A stretch of 36,083 nt of DNA from contig JBDREF010000126.1 of NCBI GenBank assembly GCA_043820045.1, positions 1 through 36,083 on the forward strand. Direction: 5' to 3'. Made by a program: the position numbers and the translations under genes. Within the stretch, counting starts at the first letter, position 1. Every line of letters starts with the position of its first letter. Shown here piece by piece: positions 15,928 to 23,679 of the stretch. The stretch comes from JBDREF01 sp043820045 (GTDB lineage Bacteria; Planctomycetota; Phycisphaerae; Sedimentisphaerales; Anaerobacaceae). The notes under the pieces were generated by a model. It was not told where the DNA came from. It did not search any database and saw only the letters and a list, made by a program, of their open reading frames with translations.

Positions 15928-17718
15928 ATGATAACACTAACAATAGATAATCAGCCCGTCGAAGTGGAGCCAGGACAAACAATCCTGGCTGCGGCTAAGC
16001 TGGCCGGCAAAGAGATTCCTACGCTGTGCCATCACCCGGCGGTACCGCCGGCCGGCGCCTGCCGCATCTGCGTGGTGGAAATTGTCGCAGGCGACAGACC
16101 GGGTCTTGTGCCGGCCTGCGCCTACCCAGCCAAGGAGGGCATGGAAATACAAACCCGCTCCGATCGCGTGATGCAGTCACGACGGATGACCCTTCAACTT
16201 CTGCTGGCACGTAGCCCGGGCGCAGAGGTCCTCCAGGAAATGGCCAAGGAACACGGGATTAAGGCACTTCCCTTTCCTGAACAGACCGGCGAAAAAAGGG
16301 ATAATTGCATCATGTGCGGGCTGTGTGTCCGCCTCTGCCAGCAGGTCATTGGTGCCTCTGCCATCTGTTTTGAGGGACGCGGACCGGATCGAAAGGTGTC
16401 AACGCCCTACCAGAGCCGTTCCGACGTATGCTTGGGTTGCGGTGCATGTGCCTTCGTATGTCCTACCGGCGCGATCGACCCGGCAGAGTATTGTCCCAAC
16501 CCGATCGAAAAGATTCCCAACGAGTTCAATTGCGGGCTCGATTCCCGTACGCCCATCCACATTCCGTTCCCCCAGGCTGTGCCGAACAAACCGCTTATTG
16601 ACAGGGAAAACTGCATCCGTTTCCGTACGGGCGGATGCGGCGCGTGCGAAACGATCTGTCCGGCAGGCGCCATCAACTACGATATGACCGACGAGTTTGT
16701 GGAGGAGGAGGTCGGCGCCATTATTGTCGCCACAGGCTATGAGATATTGGACCCGTCCATCTATGAAGAGTATGGCTATGGCCGGTACCCGGATGTGGTG
16801 ACGAGTCTGGAATTTGAACGGATGGTCAGTGCCAGCGGACCGAGCAACGGTGAGTTGACGCGACCGAGCAACGGCAAACCGCCCAAGACAATCGTTTTCC
16901 TGCAGTGCATCGGTTCCCGCCGCGAAACGAACGGCAAACCCTACTGCTCCAAGATATGCTGCATGTACACTGCTAAGCACGCCATTTTGTATAAGCACAA
17001 AGTGCACGACGGCCAGGCCTTTGTCTTCTTCATGGACGTTAGAGCAGGCGGCAAAAACTACGACCAGTTCGTCCGCCGAGTCGTCAAGGAACAGATGGCT
17101 ACCTACCTCAGGGGCCGGGTCTCCAAAGTGTATGCTCGTGGCGACAAACTGATGGTTCGTGGGGCTGACACGTTAAGCGGAACACAGATCGAAATTGCCG
17201 CCGAAATGGTCGTCCTGGCGCCGGCACTTATACCGTCCAGCGGCGTGCGCGAACTGTCCCAGAAACTGCGGATCGGCTACGATGAACACGGCTTCATGCT
17301 GGAGGCGCATCCAAAACTTCGTCCGGTAGAGACAAATACCGCAGGCGTGTTCCTGGCCGGTGCGTGTCACAGCCCAAAAGACATTCCCGAGAGCGTCGCT
17401 CAGGCCGGCGCTGCGGCAAGCAAGGCACTGGGGCTGATCTGCCACAAGCGTCTCAGTCGTGAACCGACGATCGGCATCGTGGATGAATTGTCCTGCAACG
17501 GCTGTTTCGAGTGCGAGGGCGTCTGTGCCTATGGCGCCATCGGGCCGCGGGAATTGACAGACAAGAAAGGTAATCTCCTCGCCACAGTTGCCTTTATCAA
17601 TGAGGGCCTGTGTCAGGGGTGTGGCGCCTGCGCCGCGACGTGTCGCTCCAAGAGCATTGAAGTGCAGGGATATCGAGATGACCAACTGTTTGCTGCGATT
17701 AACGCGATACATCGGTGA
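15928..17718 (+). CDS. NuoG-like ferredoxin domains fused to the C-terminal half of HdrA
   Basis: A 596-residue fusion. Residues 1-190 match the N-terminus of NuoG/HoxU: a [2Fe-2S] ferredoxin (C34, C45, C48, C64) and two [4Fe-4S] sites (C127/130/133/137 and C168/171/174/178). From about residue 194 the protein becomes the second half of HdrA, starting at PNEFNCGLDSRTPIHIPFPQ. In ordinary HdrA this segment directly follows the first ferredoxin motif, the point where the gene at 12746 leaves off. It continues with C229/C237/C240/C244, the HdrA core (FLQCIGSR, CSKICCMYTAKHA) and a C-terminal double ferredoxin (CNGCFECEGVC, CQGCGACAATC). The two halves sum to about 660 residues, a normal HdrA length. 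They probably reassemble in one complex. Confidence 0.92.
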   Translation: MITLTIDNQPVEVEPGQTILAAAKLAGKEIPTLCHHPAVPPAGACRICVVEIVAGDRPGLVPACAYPAKEGMEIQTRSDRVMQSRRMTLQLLLARSPGAEVLQEMAKEHGIKALPFPEQTGEKRDNCIMCGLCVRLCQQVIGASAICFEGRGPDRKVSTPYQSRSDVCLGCGACAFVCPTGAIDPAEYCPNPIEKIPNEFNCGLDSRTPIHIPFPQAVPNKPLIDRENCIRFRTGGCGACETICPAGAINYDMTDEFVEEEVGAIIVATGYEILDPSIYEEYGYGRYPDVVTSLEFERMVSASGPSNGELTRPSNGKPPKTIVFLQCIGSRRETNGKPYCSKICCMYTAKHAILYKHKVHDGQAFVFFMDVRAGGKNYDQFVRRVVKEQMATYLRGRVSKVYARGDKLMVRGADTLSGTQIEIAAEMVVLAPALIPSSGVRELSQKLRIGYDEHGFMLEAHPKLRPVETNTAGVFLAGACHSPKDIPESVAQAGAAASKALGLICHKRLSREPTIGIVDELSCNGCFECEGVCAYGAIGPRELTDKKGNLLATVAFINEGLCQGCGACAATCRSKSIEVQGYRDDQLFAAINAIHR

Positions 17719-17724
17719 GGTAAT

Positions 17725-18192
17725 ATGATTCAGAAGACAAGTGATTCAAGTGAACCATCAGAGTGGCAGCCCCGCATTGTGGCGTTTCTGTGTAACTGGT
17801 GTTCCTATGCAGGTGCCGACCTGGCAGGTATGAGCCGCCTGGCGTATCCCGCTGCGATCAAGATCGTGCGCGTGCCCTGCAGCGGCCGAGTGGATCCGAT
17901 GTTTGTCATCAAGAGTTTTGAGCAAGGTGCGGACCTGGTGCTCGTGTCGGGCTGCCATCCGGGCGATTGCCACTATACCAGCGGCAATTACCACGCCCGC
18001 CGGAAACTGCTCGCCTTCCGTGAATTGATGGGGTTCCTCGGCATCGATCCACGACGATTCAAGATCTCCTGGGTTTCTGCCGCCGAGGGAGCCAAGTGGT
18101 CGTCGCTCGTGAAGGAGATCACAACTGAGGTTAAAGCCCTGGGACCTTTTGATACATACTCGGAAATCCTGACTGGAGAAACCGGCAGATGA
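17725..18192 (+). CDS. MvhD/FlxD-like [2Fe-2S] protein
   Basis: A 155-residue protein of the MvhD (methyl-viologen-reducing hydrogenase delta) family. The [2Fe-2S] ligands fall in FLCNWCSYAGADLAG (C23, C26), VPCSGRVDP (C52) and SGCHPGDCHY (C77, C82). In MvhADG-HdrABC, Flx-Hdr and Bam complexes this subunit hands electrons to HdrA. Only the MvhD domain is present, with no ferredoxin extension. It starts 6 bp after the HdrA-C fusion and overlaps the next gene by ATGA. Confidence 0.93.
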   Translation: MIQKTSDSSEPSEWQPRIVAFLCNWCSYAGADLAGMSRLAYPAAIKIVRVPCSGRVDPMFVIKSFEQGADLVLVSGCHPGDCHYTSGNYHARRKLLAFRELMGFLGIDPRRFKISWVSAAEGAKWSSLVKEITTEVKALGPFDTYSEILTGETGR

Positions 18193-19052
18193 ACGCAAAT
18201 AGCACCACAACTGAGTCCCTCCAGCATGCAGCCGCGGAACTGATGTCTGACCTCAACGTTGCCGTTGTCATAGGATATGGCCGAGACAAAGAGTCGTCAT
18301 TCTCGCATCCCGAGTTCGTACGCAAGCCCCAGGACGTTGAACGTCTCATGTTCGATGACCGTTGTTTGGGGAACCTCGCGGTCTATTTGTCTAAAGACAC
18401 TATACGCCGTATGGGTAAAATAGGGATTGTTGTCAAGGGTTGCGACCTTCGGGCCGTAAACGTGCTCCTGCGCGAGCACGTAGTGCGGCGCGAGGACATC
18501 GTACTGATAGGAGTCCCGTGCAGCGGCCAGGGAGACCCTTTGCCGCATAAGTGTTCCGTCTGTGATCAGCGCAATCCGCAGGGATGTGACATTGTAGTCG
18601 GCGATCCGGTTGAACAGCCAGAGATCAACCTTGAACAAAGGTATAGTAAAGCAGCGGACATCGACGCCAAGTCTATAGAAGAACGCTGGGAGTTTTGGCG
18701 TGGGCAACTGAGCAAGTGCATCCGGTGTTATGCCTGCAGAAACGTGTGCCCGCTCTGCTATTGCAAACGCTGCATTGTTGAGAAGACCATCCCCCAGTGG
18801 ATCGAGACCAGTGCTCATCTGCGCGGCAATATCGCCTGGAATGTGGCACGGGCCTTTCATTTGACGGGTAGATGCGTGGGCTGTGGCGAATGTGAACGGG
18901 CGTGCCCAATGGATATTCCACTGGGTGCCATCAATCAGAAAATGGCCCAACTCATGGACGAATGGTTCGATTTTAACTCCGGGCTGTCATCCGAACAGAA
19001 GGCACCGTTTACGACTTTCTCCGTGGATGATCCTGAGACGGGGATTTTATGA
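18189..19052 (+). CDS. FlxC-like iron-sulfur protein
   Basis: A 287-residue protein. The N-terminal 170 residues have a fold shared with coenzyme F420-dehydrogenase/FrhB-like and Flx proteins (KGCDLRAVNVLLRE, IGVPCSGQG). There is a cysteine group at C122/C125/C133 and a cysteine-rich run CIRCYACRNVCPLCYC (177-192). A last ferredoxin site is CVGCGECERACP (229-240). Two [4Fe-4S] clusters are likely. The position between mvhD and the FlxB/FlxA-like genes matches floxABCD-hdrABC loci. The exact role of FlxC is unresolved in the family; electron relay is the conservative reading. It overlaps both neighbours by ATGA. Confidence 0.82.
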   Translation: MNANSTTTESLQHAAAELMSDLNVAVVIGYGRDKESSFSHPEFVRKPQDVERLMFDDRCLGNLAVYLSKDTIRRMGKIGIVVKGCDLRAVNVLLREHVVRREDIVLIGVPCSGQGDPLPHKCSVCDQRNPQGCDIVVGDPVEQPEINLEQRYSKAADIDAKSIEERWEFWRGQLSKCIRCYACRNVCPLCYCKRCIVEKTIPQWIETSAHLRGNIAWNVARAFHLTGRCVGCGECERACPMDIPLGAINQKMAQLMDEWFDFNSGLSSEQKAPFTTFSVDDPETGIL

Positions 19053-20122
19053 GGTCAACTAAAGTGGACGAGCAAACATTGTATCAGGCAGCGGCCGGCT
19101 GGCTAAAGTCGGCTGTGGACATCCTACGAGGCGCAGGTGTGGAGGTCATCGCTCCGATCGAAACCGATCCCGGCGTAGTCGAGCTTGCTGCCATCAATTC
19201 GTCCGAAGCGGTTGTCCTGGATTACGCGAATGTCAGACTTCCGCTCAAGCGGCTCTTCTTTCCTATCACTGAGGTTCTGCTGGAGTTTGAAAACCAGCCT
19301 GATGGTGATGTGCATATGAAGTCCGAGCCCCTTGCCTCACCTAAGTCAGAGGTAGTGGTGCTGGGAGCCCGGCCGTGCGGCGTGGCCGCCCTGGAAGCAC
19401 TCGACAAGGTCTTTCACTGGGATTACGACGACGTTCGTTACAGTGCCCGGCGCGAACAAACCGCCTTGATCTCTTTTGCTTGCACAAAACCGGATTTGCG
19501 TTGCTTCTGTACCTCGGTGGGTGGGTCACCGCACAGTACTGTGCAAAGCGACGTGCTCGTCTTTCTTGGAGAGGATGGCCAGGCCCTTATGCAGGTCTGT
19601 AGTGACAAGGGGGCCAAGTTCATCGATCAACTGGGAAATGTTGTCAAACCGACACCTACAGGCACCAAGCTGCCCGCGCCACCGGAGGTCAAGGCAAAAT
19701 TCGACCCCGAAAAGATTAAGACATGGCTTGACGAGAACTTCGAGAACGATTTCTGGACCGACATCTCGCTCAAGTGCCTGGGATGTGGGACCTGTAGTTT
19801 TCTTTGCCCGACATGCCACTGTTTTGATATTGTTGACGAAGCCAACTGGCGATCCGGTCAGCGACGTCGAAATTGGGACTGTTGTTCTCACCCCATGTTC
19901 ACCAAGCACGCATCCGGCCATAATCCCCGACCCGATCAGGCATCCCGATGTCGGCAAAGGGTGATGCACAAGTTCAAATACTTCCCTGAGCGTTTTGGGC
20001 AAATCGCTTGTGTCGGCTGCGGCAGGTGCACGCGGGCCTGCTGTGTGGGCCAGAACCTCGTCAGCATTCTGACTGACATCGAAACAAAAGCGAAAGGAGG
20101 GAACAACTCCGATGCCGAATGA
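19049..20122 (+). CDS. FlxB / sulfhydrogenase beta-like iron-sulfur subunit
   Basis: A 357-residue protein related to sulfhydrogenase subunit beta, AsrA and FlxB. The family stretch GARPCGVAALEALDKVF lies near residue 105. A cysteine group FACTKPDLRCFC follows. The C-terminal third has two ferredoxin sites, CLGCGTCSFLCPTCHC and CVGCGRCTRACC; the Pro usual after the last Cys is itself Cys in the second. It should pass electrons between the FlxA-like flavoprotein and the rest of the complex. The start overlaps the FlxC-like gene by 4 bp, and the end overlaps the FlxA-like gene by 11 bp, so the three are surely co-translated. Confidence 0.87.
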   Translation: MRSTKVDEQTLYQAAAGWLKSAVDILRGAGVEVIAPIETDPGVVELAAINSSEAVVLDYANVRLPLKRLFFPITEVLLEFENQPDGDVHMKSEPLASPKSEVVVLGARPCGVAALEALDKVFHWDYDDVRYSARREQTALISFACTKPDLRCFCTSVGGSPHSTVQSDVLVFLGEDGQALMQVCSDKGAKFIDQLGNVVKPTPTGTKLPAPPEVKAKFDPEKIKTWLDENFENDFWTDISLKCLGCGTCSFLCPTCHCFDIVDEANWRSGQRRRNWDCCSHPMFTKHASGHNPRPDQASRCRQRVMHKFKYFPERFGQIACVGCGRCTRACCVGQNLVSILTDIETKAKGGNNSDAE

Positions 20123-20984
20123 ACGCTCAACGAACCAGGCCCAGACATTGATACCCCTGGACTACATTGTCTCGAAAATGCGAATCGTCTCCATCACAGA
20201 TGAGACCGTCGATACCAAAACATTTCGCCTGGAATTCTGCAACCCACAGCAGGGCGAACAGTTTGAGTTTTGTGCCGGCCAGTTCGGACTTTACTCGGTG
20301 TTCGGTGCAGGTGAGGCAACTTTCTGTATTGCGTCTTCGCCCACGCAAAAAGGATACATCGAATGCAGCGTGAAACGCACAGGCAAGGTCACGAACGAGC
20401 TCCACCAATGTAATGAAGGTGATATCATCGGTTTTCGAGGTCCCTATGGCAACGGGTTTCCGATCGACCGGATGCAGGGAAAGAACCTGCTGTTTGTCGC
20501 CGGCGGCATTGGACTGGCCCCCCTGAACTCGCTGATCAGGAATTGTCTGGATCTGCGGGACCAGTTCAAGGACATATCCATTTTGTACGGGGCGCGTAGC
20601 GTGGACGATCTTGTGTACAAAGAGCGGTTGGACACCTGGCAGCAAATGAAGGATGTGCAAACGCTCTACACAGTGGACCCCGGCGGCGAAACCCCCGAGT
20701 GGAAGGGCGAAGTCGGCTTTGTTCCCACCATTTTGACGAGCATGAGGCCCAAGCCGGAGAACACCGTGGTCGTTCTCTGCGGCCCGCCCATCATGATCAA
20801 GTTTGTGCTGGAATCTCTTGCGGAACTGGGATTCTCGCCGGAGTCGGCGTACACGACGCTCGAAAACAGAATGAAGTGCGGTGTGGGCAAATGTGGTCGC
20901 TGCAATGTCGGCAACCTGTACGTCTGCAAGGATGGCCCGGTGTTCCGCTGTAGCGACCTGGAGGTCTTGCCAAAAGAATTCTGA
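20112..20984 (+). CDS. FlxA / sulfhydrogenase gamma-like NAD(P)H flavoprotein
   Basis: A 290-residue member of the ferredoxin-NADP reductase-like electron-transfer family (also dihydroorotate dehydrogenase PyrK, sulfhydrogenase gamma, AsrB, FlxA). The flavin-binding motif reads ATFCIASSP, where RxYS is usual. The nucleotide-binding motif is LLFVAGGIGLAPLNSL. The C-terminal [2Fe-2S] site is CGVGKCGRC...C. It provides a second pyridine-nucleotide site besides NuoF in the same operon. It is the last gene of the overlapping set; a 76-bp gap follows before the 15-heme cytochrome. Confidence 0.9.
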   Translation: MPNERSTNQAQTLIPLDYIVSKMRIVSITDETVDTKTFRLEFCNPQQGEQFEFCAGQFGLYSVFGAGEATFCIASSPTQKGYIECSVKRTGKVTNELHQCNEGDIIGFRGPYGNGFPIDRMQGKNLLFVAGGIGLAPLNSLIRNCLDLRDQFKDISILYGARSVDDLVYKERLDTWQQMKDVQTLYTVDPGGETPEWKGEVGFVPTILTSMRPKPENTVVVLCGPPIMIKFVLESLAELGFSPESAYTTLENRMKCGVGKCGRCNVGNLYVCKDGPVFRCSDLEVLPKEF

Positions 20985-21022
20985 GCAACGAGCAGTTTTC
21001 TGCAGGAATAAGAGGGCTGGAA

Positions 21023-21064
21023 ATGTCTGAATCAATTGTGGTGCTATCAGGTGTAGAATCATGA
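21023..21064 (+). CDS. Possible 13-residue leader peptide
   Basis: An ATG ten bases after AGAGGG opens MSESIVVLSGVES, whose stop overlaps the cytochrome start as ATGA. The cytochrome ATG itself has only a weak ribosome site, so coupling through this small frame is plausible. There is no other evidence. Confidence 0.3.
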   Translation: MSESIVVLSGVES

Positions 21065-22458
21065 GAAAACTTGCCACAGTGTTACTTGTACTAATTTGCT
21101 TATCATCTTATGCTTTTGGTGTGGAAAAGCCGCAAACCGAGCAGGAAACTTGCATCACGGAGGAATGTCATGCCGAACACACCTCAAAGCCGATTATACA
21201 TGATCCCGTAAGTGAAGGCAGTTGCGAAGCATGCCACGAAACGGTCGATGTGAAGGAACACACCTATAAACTGACCGACGAAGAGCCGGGACTTTGTATG
21301 CAATGTCATGACGAACTAAGCAAGGAGTATGTGCACAGTGCTCTGAAGGACGGCAAGTGCAGCCAATGTCACGAAATACACAGCAGCGAGAATGAATCTC
21401 GATTACGTGCCAAAACGGCAGGCGAGATGTGCGCAGAATGCCACGAGGTGCCTGAGGATGCCACCTATGTTCACGGCCCTACATCGGCCGGAGAGTGCTT
21501 GTTATGCCACGAGGCTCACGAAAGCGATTATAAGGGCCGGCTGACCATGGGACTGGACCAGTTGTGTGTGTTCTGTCACGTCATCACCAAGGAGGAGTTG
21601 GAAGGGATTGAGTTTGTTCATGAGCCGACGCGGGACAACTGTGTGGGCTGTCACGATCCACATGTAGCCGATAACTGGAAAATGCTCAAGGCTGATGCGC
21701 CAGATCTGTGTTTTTCCTGTCACGAAGAAATACAGACGATGGCCCTGACTTCCAAACACCAGCACAATGCGGTCTTAGAACCTGGCGGATGCCTGAAATG
21801 TCACACGCCCCATGCTTCATCCGTCCGACCCCTGTTAGCCAGTGAGCCAACCACCCTCTGCCTAACCTGCCATGACAAGCCCCAGGGGCAGACCATAGAC
21901 AAGGTTCTGCCGGCGTTTATCGACCAGATCAGGGACAGGAAATATCTCCATGGGCCCATCAAAGACGGTGACTGCGGCGGTTGCCACATGACACATGGTA
22001 GTGACCATTTCCGGATACTGGCCGCGGAGTATCCGGTGAAATTCTATACCTCATTTGATGAGACGAAATATGAGTTGTGTTTTGGCTGTCATGAAAGGAC
22101 GCTGGTTCAGACGCCCACCACAGACGATCTAACGGATTTCCGCAATGGCAATCTGAATTTACATTTCCTCCACGTCAACAAGGAACGCCATGGTCGAACC
22201 TGTCGAGCGTGCCATGATACCCACGCCAGCAACCAGCTCAAGCATATCCGGGAAAAAGTGTCATACGGCGGATGGAAGGATTTGCCGATCAAATTCAGCA
22301 AGACCGCCACAGGAGGGCTTTGCGATCCAGGATGCCATTTGCCAAAAGGGTACGATAGACAAACAGCCGTTGACTATACGGTCAAACCGGCAAGACGAAA
22401 GCCCAGACTAAACCTAAGGATCAGAAGCGGTATTCAGCAGATTTCCATTCCCAGATAG
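21061..22458 (+). CDS. Periplasmic multiheme cytochrome with doubled CXXCH repeats (15 heme sites)
   Basis: A 465-residue secreted protein with a signal peptide (MRKLATVLLVLICLSSYAFG). It is built of repeating units of the pattern 'HGP...G.C..CH..H......LC..CH', the doubled CXXCH domain. I count thirteen CXXCH sites from CEACH to CRACH. There is also one CX4CH (CITEECH) near the N-terminus and one CX3CH (CDPGCH) near the C-terminus. The first is accepted by known heme-attachment systems; the second is unusual. The last ~30 residues are basic and not cytochrome-like, and may be a replaced end. Such proteins act as periplasmic or surface electron wires (DmsE/OmcA-associated or Geobacter types). 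It lies 76 bp after the FlxA-like gene and 20 bp before the next gene. Confidence 0.9.
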   Translation: MRKLATVLLVLICLSSYAFGVEKPQTEQETCITEECHAEHTSKPIIHDPVSEGSCEACHETVDVKEHTYKLTDEEPGLCMQCHDELSKEYVHSALKDGKCSQCHEIHSSENESRLRAKTAGEMCAECHEVPEDATYVHGPTSAGECLLCHEAHESDYKGRLTMGLDQLCVFCHVITKEELEGIEFVHEPTRDNCVGCHDPHVADNWKMLKADAPDLCFSCHEEIQTMALTSKHQHNAVLEPGGCLKCHTPHASSVRPLLASEPTTLCLTCHDKPQGQTIDKVLPAFIDQIRDRKYLHGPIKDGDCGGCHMTHGSDHFRILAAEYPVKFYTSFDETKYELCFGCHERTLVQTPTTDDLTDFRNGNLNLHFLHVNKERHGRTCRACHDTHASNQLKHIREKVSYGGWKDLPIKFSKTATGGLCDPGCHLPKGYDRQTAVDYTVKPARRKPRLNLRIRSGIQQISIPR

Positions 22459-22478
22459 GGCTGAAAGGAAATGTGAAA

Positions 22479-23495
22479 ATGAGAACAACAAGGGTCATCG
22501 TTGTGGTAGTGGTTGCTATGCTTGCATTTTTGACCCTGATATGCAAAGGTGTGTCAACTCCGCCGCGAAGAATCCAGGAGGGCGCATTAATGCCGGAGTT
22601 TTCCACAGTTGATACGACAGGCAAGTCCTTTGTCTATACACGCTCCAGCGGTAAGGTACTGATACTAACATTCTTGTCATCTCAGAAGAAAAGATCCCAG
22701 GAAGCTGTAGAGGACATTTTTCTGGTTATCTCCAGCATTCCGCCGGATAGGTTGACGTCTCTGCAGATTGCCTTTGTCCTGCAAAATGTTGACAACAGTG
22801 AGTTCATTGCGCTGATTCAGAAAAAGGCGCCGTCTGTGGTTCATATCCTGGGTGACGACCAGTACCACATATGGGGTAAGTTCGGTGTCATTGCCACGCC
22901 CACCGTAGTAATTTCCGATCCACAGGGTAAGGTTCTCTGTGTTAAGTCGGGACACGCCTACGATTTCGTGCCGGTGGTTAAATCCAAGCTCTACCAGGCA
23001 CTGGAAATCCCCTACGACATCAGCCCCGACGATGTCTCAACCGTTAGGACCGTGGCCAACAGCACTATGACTGCCAAGGCAAAACGTCATCTGCAGATGG
23101 CCAAGTTGCTGTCGGAAAAAAACAGAATTAGTCCGGCCATTGAGCAAGCACAAATGGCCTACGAGATTGATCCGAATTCGCCGGAAGTAGCCTTGGAGTT
23201 GGGGGAACTTCTGTGTCGAGGTGGTAAGGCCCATGAGGCCCTCAAGCTCGTCAGCTCGCTGTCAAGCCAGAGTAGTCGAGACAAGGCCAGAATCAACCTA
23301 ATCATGGGATGGGCTAAACGCCAACTGGACCAACCTGAGGAGGCGGAGAAGCATCTGCTGGAGGGCATCCATCAGGATGCGATGTCACCCAGACTTTACT
23401 TTGAACTGGGCCGTATTCACCAAAAACGCAATGACTCCGAAAAGGCGATGAATACCTATTTTAAGGCGCTGCAGCTGATTTACCCGGAAGGCTAA
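22479..23495 (+). CDS. Thioredoxin-fold protein without active-site cysteines, with TPR repeats
   Basis: A 338-residue exported protein. I prefer ATG 22479 over GTG 22473 because of the spacing to AAAGGA. A hydrophobic N-terminus (VIVVVVVAMLAFLTLI) anchors or exports it. Residues ~30-165 have the AhpC/TlpA-like layout: EGALMPEFSTVDTTGK, VLILTFLSSQ, then GVIATPTVVISDPQGKV with the cis-Pro. Where TlpA has WCxxC there is LSSQKKRS, so thiol redox chemistry is impossible. From ~195 three or four TPR units follow (AKLLSEKNRISPAIEQAQMAYEIDPNSPEVALELGELL and on). A scaffold or assembly role for the cytochromes is an inference. Confidence 0.8.
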   Translation: MRTTRVIVVVVVAMLAFLTLICKGVSTPPRRIQEGALMPEFSTVDTTGKSFVYTRSSGKVLILTFLSSQKKRSQEAVEDIFLVISSIPPDRLTSLQIAFVLQNVDNSEFIALIQKKAPSVVHILGDDQYHIWGKFGVIATPTVVISDPQGKVLCVKSGHAYDFVPVVKSKLYQALEIPYDISPDDVSTVRTVANSTMTAKAKRHLQMAKLLSEKNRISPAIEQAQMAYEIDPNSPEVALELGELLCRGGKAHEALKLVSSLSSQSSRDKARINLIMGWAKRQLDQPEEAEKHLLEGIHQDAMSPRLYFELGRIHQKRNDSEKAMNTYFKALQLIYPEG

Positions 23496-23589
23496 CAATG
23501 ATTACGGCGTACACTGCCTTGACTGGTAGTCTTGGTTTTTGAGCTTGCTTTTGCAGGAGCAATGATATGAGAAGTCGGTTAATTTCACA

Positions 23590-23679
23590 CATCAATAGCC
23601 TGGTGTTCGGCTTTGTGTTAAGTCAAGTGTATATGGGAAATCACGGATCATAAAACCTAAATTGTGCAGGAGAGTTTTC
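23590..23679 (+). repeat. Duplicated segment A: decayed gene tail before the chimeric cytochrome
   Basis: The run TCAAGTGTATATGGGAAATC and flanks match 27190-27274 and the end of the NHL gene (about 28969-28997). In one frame it reads VKCIWEITDHKT and a stop, matching LVKCVWEIPD at the end of the intact NHL lipoprotein. An extra base breaks the frame just upstream. The ribosome site GCAGGAGAG that follows is shared with segment B. This is a remnant of a duplicated [NHL gene tail]-[membrane-anchor start] block. Confidence 0.6.

Noticed and set aside
20127..21077. A 316-codon frame on the minus strand across the FlxA-like gene
   Set aside because: It is the complement of a gene with clear motifs. 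Its own translation has no domain or signal, and it fits the usual shadow frames of higher-GC genes.
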